Source: Arthrobacter sp. C9C5 (GTDB taxonomy: Bacteria > Actinomycetota > Actinomycetes > Actinomycetales > Micrococcaceae). Taken from it: a stretch of DNA of 64,000 nucleotides. The position numbers and the translations under genes were made by a program. The DNA lies in the NCBI RefSeq assembly GCF_013359735.1, contig NZ_JABFMX010000001.1:62001-126000 (forward strand). The letters are read 5' to 3'. The number at the start of each line of letters is the position of its first letter. Position 1 is the stretch's first letter. The notes beneath the pieces are model-generated. The model searched no databases and was not told the DNA's origin. It saw only the letters and a list, made by a program, of their open reading frames with translations. Shown piece after piece: positions 8,844 through 17,074 of this stretch.

Positions 8844-8874
8844 GGACGGTGGGCGGCGCCGGGCCCGCTGGTGA

Positions 8875-9402
8875 TCAGCGGGTCCGGGTGCCCTGGCCAG
8901 CCAGTCGGATGCGCTGGCGATGCGTTGCGAGCCGCAACTGGATGATGCGGGCCGCTCCGGCGATGGCGACCAGCACCCCGCCGCCGACCGCGGCGATGAA
9001 GAGCGCAACGCCGAGCGGGACGGACCCCTCCAGGCCGAAGAACTTCACCTGGACATAGACCTGGTTCTGCAGGATGAAGACGATCAGCAGGATCAGCACC
9101 ACCAGCGCGCTGGCAACCGCGGTCCACACCATGCCCGCGCGGGTGACCCGGCGGGGTTCCGGTGCAGCGGCCTTCGGTTCCGGCGTCTCGGCGCGGGGAG
9201 TTTCGTCGCGCGGAACGGCTATTGCGTCCACTGGGGCCCCGGTGCCGAGGTCGGTGCCGTCTGCCGGGCCGCCGGCGGGGTAGCCCTCGACGGGGCCGGA
9301 CGGGGCCTCCGGCGACACCGGGTACTGCGCGGGAGCGGCGTTGCGGGGATCCTGGGAATCGCGGGGATCCCGGGGATCGAATCCGTGGGGTGTCTGGGTC
9401 AT
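8875..9402 (-). CDS. LapA-family (DUF1049) membrane protein
   Basis: 175 residues. The first 88 are Pro/Ala/acid-rich and probably disordered and cytosolic. They are followed by two closely spaced hydrophobic helices (about 91-111 and 125-147) joined by V-Y-V-Q-V-K-F-F-G, the hallmark of LapA/DUF1049 proteins, and a basic C-terminal tail. An AAAGG lies about 11 bases before the ATG. It is convergent with map. In proteobacteria LapA proteins assist LPS assembly, but an actinobacterium has no LPS, so the role here is unknown. Confidence 0.8.
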   Translation of the reverse strand: MTQTPHGFDPRDPRDSQDPRNAAPAQYPVSPEAPSGPVEGYPAGGPADGTDLGTGAPVDAIAVPRDETPRAETPEPKAAAPEPRRVTRAGMVWTAVASALVVLILLIVFILQNQVYVQVKFFGLEGSVPLGVALFIAAVGGGVLVAIAGAARIIQLRLATHRQRIRLAGQGTRTR

Positions 9403-9641
9403 GGCGGCCGTACCTTTCGATAGCGGGCGGGTCGCTCAGGTTTTCCCTGGTGTCCTGCCTGTCACCTCAATACTAAGCGTGCTGATGGCGGAGCAGGCCT
9501 GCAGCTGAGGGGCGCGTTGCGGCTCAGTCCGGCCGTGGCAGGCGCGAGAAGGCAGGCTGTTGGCACCGGGCGGGCGGGGGTATAGCGTCACAGCCAAAGG
9601 GGCGCCCGGAGCCGGGGGCGTTCAGGCGAGGAGGCATAGCC

Positions 9642-10658
9642 GTGACGATCGTCGACAACGCCGTCTACGTGGACGGGTACCGGACCGCGGACCCGGACGA
9701 CCTGGACGAGACGTACTTCCTGTTGCGGCAGCGCCAGGGCATGGCCTGGATCGGCCTCTACCGTCCGGACGCAGCGGAGCTCCGCTCGGTGGCCGAGGAA
9801 TTCGACCTGAACCATCTGGCGGTGGAGGACGCGCTCGCCGGCCATCAGCGCGCCAAGCTCGAACACTACGGTGACACCCACTTCCTGGTGCTGCGGCCGG
9901 CCCGGTACCTGGATGAGGTGGAGAAGGTCCAGTTCGGCGAGATTCATATTTTCACCGGCCCCGATTTTGTGGTCACCGTCCGCCACGCGGAATCACCGGA
10001 CCTGGCACGGGTGCGCCGTCGGATGGAGTCCCAGCCGGAGTTCCTGGCGCTTGGGCCGGACGCCGTGCTGTACGCCATCCTCGACCAGGTGGTCGATGAG
10101 TACGAGCCCGTTGCCGCCGGCCTGGAGAACGACGTCGACGAGATTGAAGACGAGCTGTTCGCCGCCGATCCGGGAGTTTCCCGCAGGATCTACGAACTCT
10201 CGCGGCAGGTGATCATGTTCCAGCGCGCGACGGCGCCGCTGACCGTTATTTTGCAGGCACTTCGGGCTGGCGCCCCCAACCACGTGCCGGACCCGGAGCT
10301 GCAGGACCACTTCCGCGATGTGCTGGACCACGTGCTGCGCCTGAGTGAACGGATCACCGCGTTCCGCGCCCTGCTCCAGAACGCGCTCGCGGTCAACGCA
10401 GCCCTCGTGGCGCAGCGGCAGAACGATGAAATGCGGCTCCTCACGGAATCGAGCATCGCCCAGAACGAACAGACCAAGCGGATCTCGTCCTGGGCCGCCA
10501 TTCTCTTCGCGCCCACGTTGATCGCGTCGATCTACGGCATGAACTTCCGCCTGATCCCGGAGCTCGACTGGATCTTCGGCTATCCCATGGCGCTGGGGCT
10601 GATGCTGGTGATGGGCGTGGCCCTTTACCTGACCTTCCGGCACAACAAATGGATCTGA
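9642..10658 (+). CDS. corA: CorA-family magnesium/cobalt transporter
   Basis: Pentameric Mg2+ (Co2+/Ni2+) channel of the inner membrane. 338 residues: a large cytosolic funnel domain (about 1-270) and two C-terminal transmembrane helices. The first ends in the invariant Y-G-M-N-F (G299-M300-N301), followed by a short acidic loop and the second helix ending in basic residues. GTG start with GGAGG 7 bases upstream. It is a single gene with its own 240-base upstream region. Confidence 0.93.
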   Translation: MTIVDNAVYVDGYRTADPDDLDETYFLLRQRQGMAWIGLYRPDAAELRSVAEEFDLNHLAVEDALAGHQRAKLEHYGDTHFLVLRPARYLDEVEKVQFGEIHIFTGPDFVVTVRHAESPDLARVRRRMESQPEFLALGPDAVLYAILDQVVDEYEPVAAGLENDVDEIEDELFAADPGVSRRIYELSRQVIMFQRATAPLTVILQALRAGAPNHVPDPELQDHFRDVLDHVLRLSERITAFRALLQNALAVNAALVAQRQNDEMRLLTESSIAQNEQTKRISSWAAILFAPTLIASIYGMNFRLIPELDWIFGYPMALGLMLVMGVALYLTFRHNKWI

Positions 10659-10701
10659 AGGGGCGCGGCTTCGCGTCGTAGCGGGCCTCGAGGCGGAAAG
10701 G

Positions 10702-10743
10702 GTGCGGCCCTGGACGGCGGATGATCCGCGACCAGGACCGCAC
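10702..10743 (-). terminator. stem-loop downstream of tRNA-Arg
   Basis: GTGCGG-c-CCTGG pairs with CCAGG-a-CCGCAC around an inner GCGGAT/ATCCGC hairpin. Read on the minus strand it follows tRNA-Arg directly and is followed by CCTTTCC, so it is a plausible, T-poor terminator. Confidence 0.5.
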
Positions 10744-10747
10744 GTTG

Positions 10748-10820
10748 TGCCCCAGGAGGGAATCGAACCCCCGACCGGCGGATTAGAAGGCCGCTGCTCT
10801 ATCCCCTGAGCTACTGGGGC
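10748..10820 (-). tRNA. tRNA-Arg (anticodon TCT)
   Basis: Cloverleaf on the minus strand: acceptor GCCCCAG/CTGGGGC with discriminator A, anticodon loop CTTCTAA (anticodon TCT), and T arm GGGGG-TTCGATT-CCCTC. The innermost anticodon-stem pair is a C/T mismatch. CCA is not encoded. The 190 bases upstream (10823-11014) hold nothing else I recognise. Confidence 0.93.
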
Positions 10821-11014
10821 ACGTTCGGCGTCCCGCCCGGCTGCTGCCGGGGACGCCTCAAGAAGTTTACAGTGCCCCGCGCGCCCCGCCAGTCAAGCGT
10901 GCCCGCGCCTGCCTCGCCGACCCTGTTTTCCACATAGCGCAGTCCCGCACTGCCTGCCGCTGCGCCCGGGCGTGAAGCTGGAACTGCTCGGTAGGCAAGA
11001 CCAATCGAGCGAGC

Positions 11015-11094
11015 GTTCTCAAGACATGGCTTATTCAGGACAGGGCATATTCAGGACAGAGCCTGTTCAAGGCAGCGACTATTCAAGACAGGAC
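11015..11094 (+). repeat. five tandem 16-bp repeats in the ssb leader
   Basis: Five exactly abutting 16-base units (starting 11015, 11031, 11047, 11063, 11079), consensus approximately CTATTCAGGACAGGGC; units 2 and 3 are nearly identical. The array ends 6 bases before the ssb ATG, and the AGGA of the last unit is the only Shine-Dalgarno candidate (7 bases from the start). The period is not a multiple of three, which argues that it is not coding. Confidence 0.8.
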
Positions 11095-11100
11095 AGACCA

Positions 11101-11643
11101 ATGAACGACAGCATCACGGTCCGCGGCTTCGTCGCCTCGGAGATCAGGAGCTCGACGACGCCGGGCGGGGTCGCCACCGCTTCCTTCCGGCTGGGCTCGA
11201 CGGAGCGGCGTTTTGACCGCTCCGCGAACGCCTGGGTGGACGGAAACACCAACTGGTTCACGGTGCAGGGATACCGCCAGCTGGCCGGAAACATAGGCTG
11301 CAGCATCAAAAAGGGTCAGCGCGTCATCATCGTGGGCCGGCTCAAGATGCGCAGCTGGGAAAAGGACGGCCGCGTCTATCACGTGGCAGAAATCGACGCC
11401 GAGTCTGTCGGCCACGACCTGATGTGGGGGTCCGCCAACTTCACGCGCACCGCCGCCAACGGCCCGGTGCCCGGCCAGGACGCCGCATCCCCCGAACGGA
11501 CCGACGGCGGGCACGACGCCCCCGACGAGGACCGCGGCGTGGACGCCGGCACGGACGATGAAGGCGCCGACGATGCCGGGTCGGACGATGACGAGCAGGA
11601 TTTTGACGCAGAGACCGGCGAATTGAAGGGGGCCGCCGCCTGA
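11101..11643 (+). CDS. ssb: single-stranded DNA-binding protein, accessory paralogue
   Basis: 180 residues from the ATG at 11101 (M-N-D-S-I-T-V-R-G-F). An OB fold spans about residues 3-112, with the typical T-N-W-F-T-V-Q-G-Y-R and G-Q-R-V-I-I-V-G-R-L-K segments. The tail is acidic, rich in D/G/A, and ends D-F-D-A-E-T-G-E-L-K-G-A-A-A. It lacks the terminal D-D-D-I-P-F-type tip by which replicative SSB recruits partner proteins. The gene is not near rpsF/rpsR, the usual home of the main ssb. I infer a secondary SSB, perhaps for competence or repair. A frame open back to 10972 runs through the tandem repeats and is unlikely to be translated. Confidence 0.88.
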   Translation: MNDSITVRGFVASEIRSSTTPGGVATASFRLGSTERRFDRSANAWVDGNTNWFTVQGYRQLAGNIGCSIKKGQRVIIVGRLKMRSWEKDGRVYHVAEIDAESVGHDLMWGSANFTRTAANGPVPGQDAASPERTDGGHDAPDEDRGVDAGTDDEGADDAGSDDDEQDFDAETGELKGAAA

Positions 11644-11678
11644 GGCCGGCGGACGGCCGCCCATGGCAGAATTGCCGG

Positions 11679-12179
11679 GTGAAGCGAGCCCGGACGAACA
11701 CTCAATACCAGGCGGTGCTGCCGGTGCTTGGGGCGCTTACCCTGCTGCTTGCATCAACGGCTGGTTGTTCTGCGGCCGCTGGCGGCAATGGGGGAGCGGC
11801 GGCTGACGTCCACTCCGCAGAAACACCGCCGGGCATGGCCCGGCCCGCACCCGCCCAGGTCCCTTCCGCGGCAGCGACAGCGGGCCCTGCCACCTCGGCG
11901 GCCACGGCCCGGGTAGAGGCGGCCTTGGCGAAGGTGGCCAGGGAGGCCGAGCCCGGAACGGAACAGATCCGGGCGGCCCTCGTCGAAGCCGGATTCCCGC
12001 GGGACGCCATCGAAGTTACGGCGAGCCGAACCCCCACCGGGCTGCAGGCTGACGCTGTGGAGGCCGCGGTCCGGCAAGACCGGGACTGCGTCGTTGCCCA
12101 GCTGCGCAACGGTACGGTGGCGGTGACCGTGTTGGCCGTCTTGGCGGATGGCCGCTGTTTCGCGGGCTCACCCGCCTAG
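11679..12179 (+). CDS. putative lipoprotein of unknown function
   Basis: 166 residues with a GTG start. A basic N terminus is followed by a hydrophobic stretch and the lipobox L-A-S-T-A-G-C (Cys about 30), so it is predicted to be exported and lipid-anchored. Then comes an Ala/Pro/Thr-rich linker (about 31-80) and a compact C-terminal domain of about 85 residues that contains two Cys (D-C-V-V-A-Q and G-R-C-F) likely to form a disulfide. I recognise no enzyme motif; similar small lipoproteins occur across Micrococcaceae. Confidence 0.75.
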   Translation: MKRARTNTQYQAVLPVLGALTLLLASTAGCSAAAGGNGGAAADVHSAETPPGMARPAPAQVPSAAATAGPATSAATARVEAALAKVAREAEPGTEQIRAALVEAGFPRDAIEVTASRTPTGLQADAVEAAVRQDRDCVVAQLRNGTVAVTVLAVLADGRCFAGSPA

Positions 12180-12266
12180 AGACCGTCCGGAGACCCGGTG
12201 CCGGGCCTCCGGCTGGCCGGGCCCCGGAATGTGAGTTATCCGCGTCAAGCCACTAGATTTGTAGGC

Positions 12267-13949
12267 ATGGCGGAATTTATCTACACAATGACCAAGGCCC
12301 GTAAGGCCGTTGGCGAAAAACTTATCCTCGACGACGTGAGCATGTCCTTCTTCCCGGGGGCCAAGATTGGTGTTGTTGGCCCGAATGGTGCCGGTAAGTC
12401 CACCATTCTCAAGATCATGGCCGGCCTGGACACTCCCTCCAACGGCGAGGCCCGGCTGAGCCCGGGCTACACCGTCGGCATCCTGCTGCAGGAGCCGCCG
12501 TTGAATGAGGACAAGACCGTTCTGGGCAACGTCCAGGAAGGCGTCGGCGAGATCTACGGCAAGATCCAGCGCTTCAACGAGATCTCCGAAGAGATGGCCA
12601 ACCCCGACGCTGACTACGACGCCCTCCTTGAGGAAATGGGCCAGTTGCAGGAAGCCATCGACGCTGCCGACGCCTGGGACCTCGACTCCCAGCTCGAGCA
12701 GGCCATGGATGCCCTGCGCTGCCCGCCGGCCGACGCCGATGTCACGCTGCTCTCCGGTGGTGAGCGCCGACGCGTCGCCCTCTGCAAGCTCCTGCTGCAG
12801 AAGCCGGACCTGCTGCTCCTTGACGAGCCCACCAACCACCTCGACGCCGAGAGCGTGCTGTGGCTTGAACAGCACCTCTCCTCCTACCCGGGCGCCGTCC
12901 TCGCCGTCACCCACGACCGGTACTTCCTGGACCACGTGGCGGAATGGATCGCCGAGGTGGACCGCGGCCACCTGTACCCGTACGAGGGCAACTACTCCAC
13001 GTACCTCGAGAAGAAGCGTGCCCGCCTGGAGGTCCAGGGCAAGAAGGACGCAAAGCAGGCCAAGCGCCTCTCCGAGGAACTCGAGTGGGTTCGCTCTAAC
13101 GCCAAGGGCCGCCAGACCAAGTCCAAGGCCCGTCTGGCACGCTACGAGGAAATGGCCGCCGAGGCGGACCGCACCCGCAAGCTCGACTTCGAAGAGATCC
13201 AGATCCCGCCGGGACCGCGCCTTGGCGGCCTGGTCCTGGAGGCCAAGAACCTCCAGAAGGGCTTCGAGGACCGCACGCTGATCGACGGCCTGACCTTCAC
13301 GCTTCCGCGCAACGGCATCGTCGGCGTCATCGGCCCGAACGGTGTCGGCAAGACCACACTGTTCAAGACGATCGTTGGGCTGGAGCCCCTCGACGGCGGC
13401 GAACTGAAGATCGGCGACTCCGTCAAGATCTCCTACGCGGACCAGAGCCGTGGCGGGATCGACCCGAACAAGACCCTGTGGGAGGTCGTCTCCGACGGCC
13501 TCGATTTCATCCAGGTCGGCCAGGTCGAGATGCCGTCCCGCGCCTATGTTGCCGCGTTCGGCTTCAAGGGCCCGGACCAGCAGAAGAAGGCAGGCGTGCT
13601 CTCCGGTGGTGAACGCAACCGCCTGAACCTGGCCCTGACCCTCAAGCAGGGCGGTAACCTGCTGCTCCTCGACGAACCGACTAACGACCTCGACGTCGAG
13701 ACTCTCAGCAGCCTCGAAAACGCCCTGCTCGAATTCCCGGGCTGCGCCGTCGTGGTCTCGCACGACCGCTGGTTCCTGGACCGGGTGGCCACCCACATCC
13801 TCGCCTACGAAGGCGACGAGGAGAACCCTTCCAAGTGGTACTGGTTCGAGGGCAACTTCGAATCCTACGAGGAGAACAAGATCGAGCGCCTCGGCCCCGA
13901 CGCGGCCAAGCCGCACCGCGTGACGCACCGCCGCCTCACCCGCGACTAA
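12267..13949 (+). CDS. ettA: energy-dependent translational throttle protein EttA (ABC-F ATPase)
   Basis: Soluble tandem ABC ATPase that binds the ribosomal E site and gates the first elongation cycle according to ATP/ADP. 560 residues from the ATG at 12267 (M-A-E-F-I-Y-T-M). Domain 1 has Walker A G-P-N-G-A-G-K-S (38-45), the signature L-S-G-G-E-R-R-R and L-L-L-L-D-E-P-T-N-H-L-D. A charged P-site linker with K-K-R-A-R-L-E follows, then domain 2 with G-P-N-G-V-G-K-T, L-S-G-G-E-R-N-R and D-E-P-T-N-D-L-D. No membrane domain. The N-D-L-D in domain 2 is the EttA-type version. Confidence 0.95.
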   Translation: MAEFIYTMTKARKAVGEKLILDDVSMSFFPGAKIGVVGPNGAGKSTILKIMAGLDTPSNGEARLSPGYTVGILLQEPPLNEDKTVLGNVQEGVGEIYGKIQRFNEISEEMANPDADYDALLEEMGQLQEAIDAADAWDLDSQLEQAMDALRCPPADADVTLLSGGERRRVALCKLLLQKPDLLLLDEPTNHLDAESVLWLEQHLSSYPGAVLAVTHDRYFLDHVAEWIAEVDRGHLYPYEGNYSTYLEKKRARLEVQGKKDAKQAKRLSEELEWVRSNAKGRQTKSKARLARYEEMAAEADRTRKLDFEEIQIPPGPRLGGLVLEAKNLQKGFEDRTLIDGLTFTLPRNGIVGVIGPNGVGKTTLFKTIVGLEPLDGGELKIGDSVKISYADQSRGGIDPNKTLWEVVSDGLDFIQVGQVEMPSRAYVAAFGFKGPDQQKKAGVLSGGERNRLNLALTLKQGGNLLLLDEPTNDLDVETLSSLENALLEFPGCAVVVSHDRWFLDRVATHILAYEGDEENPSKWYWFEGNFESYEENKIERLGPDAAKPHRVTHRRLTRD

Positions 13950-13981
13950 GTCCGCAAAGCGGTCCCGTCAGGGCCTGCGCA

Positions 13982-14015
13982 AAAGGGCCGGCTCCCCACG
14001 GGGAGCCGGCCCTTT
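13982..14015. terminator. bidirectional intrinsic terminator between ettA and tesB
   Basis: Perfect 16-base arms, AAAGGGCCGGCTCCCC and its complement, with a 2-base loop, placed between two convergent genes. The A run on one side and T run on the other let it work in both directions. Confidence 0.85.
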
Positions 14016-14027
14016 CGCGTGTCTGGG

Positions 14028-15008
14028 TCAGCCGCGGTCGGCCTTGCGCATCTGGTGCTCCAGCACCTTGGTCTGGACGGCGCCCTTGACCTTGTTCTTG
14101 AAGTCGGTCGGCACCCGGATCATGCCCTCCTGGGCCACCGTCGCGACGTGCCGGCCGTCGCGGCTGAAGATCTTGCCGGTCGCCAGGCCGCGGGCACCCT
14201 GCGCGCTGGGGGATTCCTGGACGTAGAGCAACCACTCGTCCACGCGGACGGGTCGGTGCCACCACATGGCGTGGTCCAGGCTGGCGACGGACATTCCCGG
14301 GGTAATCCAGCTCATGCCGTGCTTGCGCAGGACGGACTCCAGCAGCGTGTAGTCGCTGGCGTAGGCCAGTGCGGCGCGGTGCATCTCCGGGTCATCGGGC
14401 ATCGGGCCGAAGGTACGCATCCAGACCGCGTTCCGGGCTTCCTTGGGTCCTTTCGCGGAGACGTACAGGGCCGGATCCACGTGGCGGATGTCGAAGGGGC
14501 GCTCGTAGGCCCAGTGGCGTGCCACCGGGTGGTCGTACTTGCCCAGCAGGTCAGCCGTGCTCGGCAACGACTCCGGGTCCGGTATCCCGGCGGGCATCTC
14601 GGTCTGGTGCTCGATGCCTTCATCCTCGTCCTGGAAGGACGCGATCATCGACAGGATGGGCATGCCCTCCTGGTACGCGTGGACCCGGCGCGCGGAAAAG
14701 GAGCGGCCGTCGCGCAACCGCTGGACGCCGAAGGTGATGGGCTTGTTGGCGTCGCCCGGCCGGAGGAAATAGCCGTGCATGGAGTGGACGGCGCGGCCGT
14801 CCGGAACGGTGCGACTGCCCGCCACGAGGGACTGGGCCAGCACCTGGCCGCCGAAGACGCGCTGCCGCGGCTGCTTCTGCGAGGGGCCCATGAAGATGTC
14901 CTCGTCGGTCCGTGCGCCCTCCAGCTCACCGAGGTTCAGGAGTTGGATGAGCGAGGAGGTGGGATCCTCGGTGGGCATCGCCTGCAATCCGGCATCGGCT
15001 TCAGTCAT
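14028..15008 (-). CDS. tesB: acyl-CoA thioesterase II (double hot-dog)
   Basis: Hydrolyses medium/long-chain acyl-CoA. 326 residues, the usual TesB length. Two hot-dog halves are readable. The first has R-V-F-G-G-Q-V-L-A-Q-S and H-S-M-H-G-Y-F-L-R-P-G-D. The second has the active-site region S-L-D-H-A-M-W-W-H-R-P (Asp of the D-Q-T catalytic triad), with the Gln/Thr partners expected near the end. The start is only 63 bases from the divergent gene at 15072, with no clear Shine-Dalgarno, so the mRNA may be leaderless. Confidence 0.92.
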   Translation of the reverse strand: MTEADAGLQAMPTEDPTSSLIQLLNLGELEGARTDEDIFMGPSQKQPRQRVFGGQVLAQSLVAGSRTVPDGRAVHSMHGYFLRPGDANKPITFGVQRLRDGRSFSARRVHAYQEGMPILSMIASFQDEDEGIEHQTEMPAGIPDPESLPSTADLLGKYDHPVARHWAYERPFDIRHVDPALYVSAKGPKEARNAVWMRTFGPMPDDPEMHRAALAYASDYTLLESVLRKHGMSWITPGMSVASLDHAMWWHRPVRVDEWLLYVQESPSAQGARGLATGKIFSRDGRHVATVAQEGMIRVPTDFKNKVKGAVQTKVLEHQMRKADRG

Positions 15009-15071
15009 GGTTTGACTCTAGACGGCACCCCGGCACGGCTCAAAAGAGGCACAGCCGGTAGAGTCAAGATT

Positions 15072-15731
15072 GTGTCTGACGTCCTAACCCAGCCCCTGCA
15101 GTTCACTGATCCCCGCGACCTGGCCGACCTGCGCACCTTCGCCACCCGCGCCCGGGCCATCGAGGACGGCGCCATCCGGCTGAACGCTTCCGGGCCGGTC
15201 CTGGCCGCGTACGTCTGCGTGCTCCGGCCCCGGCTGCTGGGGGAGGCCACCCCCACCATCCTGGGGCTCCGGACCGTGGCGCTGGCAGCGCCGGCCGAGC
15301 TCGATGTGACCGTTCCGCTCTCTGCCGTGTTGGACCGTCTGGCCCGCGCGGGCGCCGACGACGTCGAATTCCCGGTGCCGCCGATGACCGTCACCGAATC
15401 GTGGGCCGGCGTCGGCGCACCTCGCGCCGGCTGGGAGCCGCTCGGCGCGCTGCCGGACACTGTCCTGCGGCTGGCGGCGGAGGCAGGCATCACCGAGATC
15501 GCAGCCATCATCCCGGACAAGCCCGGCGCCCTCATCGTGAACAACGCCCGGGCCACCGTCTGGGGCAGGCCGCTGCCCGACGCCGGCGGACTGCCCGCCG
15601 GGGCGGCGTTCGCCGCGCTGACGCTGGGCTTCCTGGCGGACGGCGAACAAAGCCTCTTCCGTTCGGGAAGGTGGTTCCGGCTCAGCAGCCCCCGCGGCCA
15701 CGTCCTGGTCCGCGCCGGCTCAGGGCTCTAG
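15072..15731 (+). CDS. conserved actinobacterial protein of unknown function
   Basis: 219 residues from a GTG at 15072; the longer open frame back to 14019 is the antisense of tesB. It is Ala/Leu/Pro-rich and soluble, with a distinctive V-P-P-M-T-V-T-E-S-W-A-G-V mid-section and no Cys pair or nucleotide motif. Homologous proteins next to thioesterase genes are common in Arthrobacter, but I know no function. Divergent from tesB, so a shared promoter region of about 60 bases is likely. Confidence 0.75.
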   Translation: MSDVLTQPLQFTDPRDLADLRTFATRARAIEDGAIRLNASGPVLAAYVCVLRPRLLGEATPTILGLRTVALAAPAELDVTVPLSAVLDRLARAGADDVEFPVPPMTVTESWAGVGAPRAGWEPLGALPDTVLRLAAEAGITEIAAIIPDKPGALIVNNARATVWGRPLPDAGGLPAGAAFAALTLGFLADGEQSLFRSGRWFRLSSPRGHVLVRAGSGL

Positions 15732-15763
15732 GACGCAGCCCGGCACTACTACCTGGCTCCGGC

Positions 15764-16207
15764 TTAGAACCGGAGAACGCTGAGCTCGTCGGCAGGCTGG
15801 AACCCCAGCCGAGCGTAGAAGGTCCGGGACGCGGGCGACGGCGAGAGCACCATCCGTGCCGCGTTGATGCCCTGCGAAAACTCAACCGCCGTCTGCACCA
15901 GCTGTGCTCCGATGCCGGCGTTCCGGAAGTCCGGCAGCACATAGACGTTGCCGAGGTAGACCCAGCGGGAGGGCGGTTTCCCCGGCTTGGGCATCCGCTC
16001 GAAGATGAGGAGGTTAAGCATCCCGACCAGTTCGCCGTCCTCCTCGGCCACAAAGAACTTCCGCGGATTGGCATCCATCCAGCCGCCGTAGATGTCTTCG
16101 AAATCTGGATCGTCCTGCGGTTCCGGCTCCTGTTCTGCGGCCCACGTGGCCCTGAGTGCTGCAAGGCCGGCGCGGTCCTCGGGGCATTCGTCGCGGATTA
16201 TCAGCAT
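15764..16207 (-). CDS. GNAT family N-acetyltransferase
   Basis: 147 residues with the GNAT fold: M-L-I-I-R at the first strand, V-A-E-E-D-G-E-L-V-G-M at strands 3-4, Y-V-L-P-D-F-R-N-A-G-I-G-A-Q-L as the acetyl-CoA pyrophosphate loop (motif A, Q/R-x-x-G-x-G/A form), and F-Y-A-R-L-G-F near the C terminus. The acceptor substrate cannot be inferred. It is divergent from the next gene with 38 bases between. Confidence 0.88.
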   Translation of the reverse strand: MLIIRDECPEDRAGLAALRATWAAEQEPEPQDDPDFEDIYGGWMDANPRKFFVAEEDGELVGMLNLLIFERMPKPGKPPSRWVYLGNVYVLPDFRNAGIGAQLVQTAVEFSQGINAARMVLSPSPASRTFYARLGFQPADELSVLRF

Positions 16208-16245
16208 GGGGTTACCCTACTGATCGGGCCTGCCATACTGAGCGC

Positions 16246-16953
16246 ATGAGCGTCATGTCGGTGCTGGATCCCCCGGTCTTGCGACATCTTGGCTTCAATG
16301 ATGCGCTGCATCCGGACCGCAGCTGGATCCGATTGCTCCGTTTCGCCGTCGGCGCCTTCGTCCTCGTGGCCCTGGTCCGGAAGACGTGTGACGCGACGCT
16401 CCCTGGCAACGACGTGGACGTGGCCCAGCTCTACTCGGAGTTCACGGTCCAGTCGAACCTCGTCCTCGGGCTTGTGCTGCTCGCATCCGCCGTCCTGCCG
16501 CGGACCCGGCTGCCGGAATGGTGGGACCGCATGTTCGGGGCGCTCGCCTTGTATCTGGTGATGACGGGCATCATTTACGTGGTGCTTGTGGCCCCGCCCG
16601 GGGAGCCTTTGTGGAGCCTGGACTTGTACTGGCCGCAGCTCGCCCACCACCGCGTGGCCCCGCTGTTCGCCGCTCTCGACTGGCTCCTTGTTACGCGGAC
16701 CGTGCGCGGCAGCTGGTGGCGGCCGCTGGCGTGGCTGGGCTACCCGGCCGCTTTCCTCGTGTTCTCGTGGGTGCGCGGGGGTATCGACGGCTGGTACGTG
16801 TATGACTTCCTCGACCCGACGCTCGCCGGCGGCTGGCCGGCCGCGCTCACCACGACGGCGGAGGTGCTCCTCGCCTTCCTGGCCGTTGCGGTCCTGCTGC
16901 ATGTGGCGGGCAACGCGCGCTCCTCGCTCGCCGCAGGACGTGGGAAGCGTTGA
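16246..16953 (+). CDS. Pr6Pr-family membrane protein
   Basis: 235 residues with six predicted membrane helices and conserved residues on the extracytoplasmic side: Y-S-E-F-T-V-Q-S-N-L, a P-Q-L-A-H-H-R-V-A-P-L motif after helix 3, and W-Y-V-Y-D-F-L-D-P between helices 5 and 6. The T-V-Q-S-N and the double His are features of the Pr6Pr/FAR-17a-like family, whose role is unknown. The ATG at 16246 is the first plausible start; the frame upstream overlaps the acetyltransferase. Confidence 0.8.
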   Translation: MSVMSVLDPPVLRHLGFNDALHPDRSWIRLLRFAVGAFVLVALVRKTCDATLPGNDVDVAQLYSEFTVQSNLVLGLVLLASAVLPRTRLPEWWDRMFGALALYLVMTGIIYVVLVAPPGEPLWSLDLYWPQLAHHRVAPLFAALDWLLVTRTVRGSWWRPLAWLGYPAAFLVFSWVRGGIDGWYVYDFLDPTLAGGWPAALTTTAEVLLAFLAVAVLLHVAGNARSSLAAGRGKR

Positions 16954-17020
16954 CGCCGGCGTTGATCGAGGCGCACGAAATACTTGCCGCCCCATACCCA
17001 GCCGGGTATTCTGGACGCAG

Positions 17021-17062
17021 AAAGACCCCGGAGGCATTCCCCCAAGTGCCTCCGGGGTCTTT
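17021..17062. terminator. bidirectional intrinsic terminator
   Basis: Perfect 16-base arms, AAAGACCCCGGAGGCA and its complement, with a 10-base loop, between the convergent Pr6Pr and globin genes; A and T runs at opposite ends. Confidence 0.88.
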
Positions 17063-17074
17063 CCATGTCCGGTC

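Noticed and set aside
10972..11100. Upstream extension of ssb to 10972
   Set aside because: It would translate the 16-bp repeats in shifting frames and has no Shine-Dalgarno; the SSB fold begins at 11101.
12168..13928. 586-codon open frame on the minus strand opposite ettA
   Set aside because: It mirrors ettA codon for codon (the GC-rich third position keeps the antisense open) and its protein is Val/Leu/Gly-rich without any motif.
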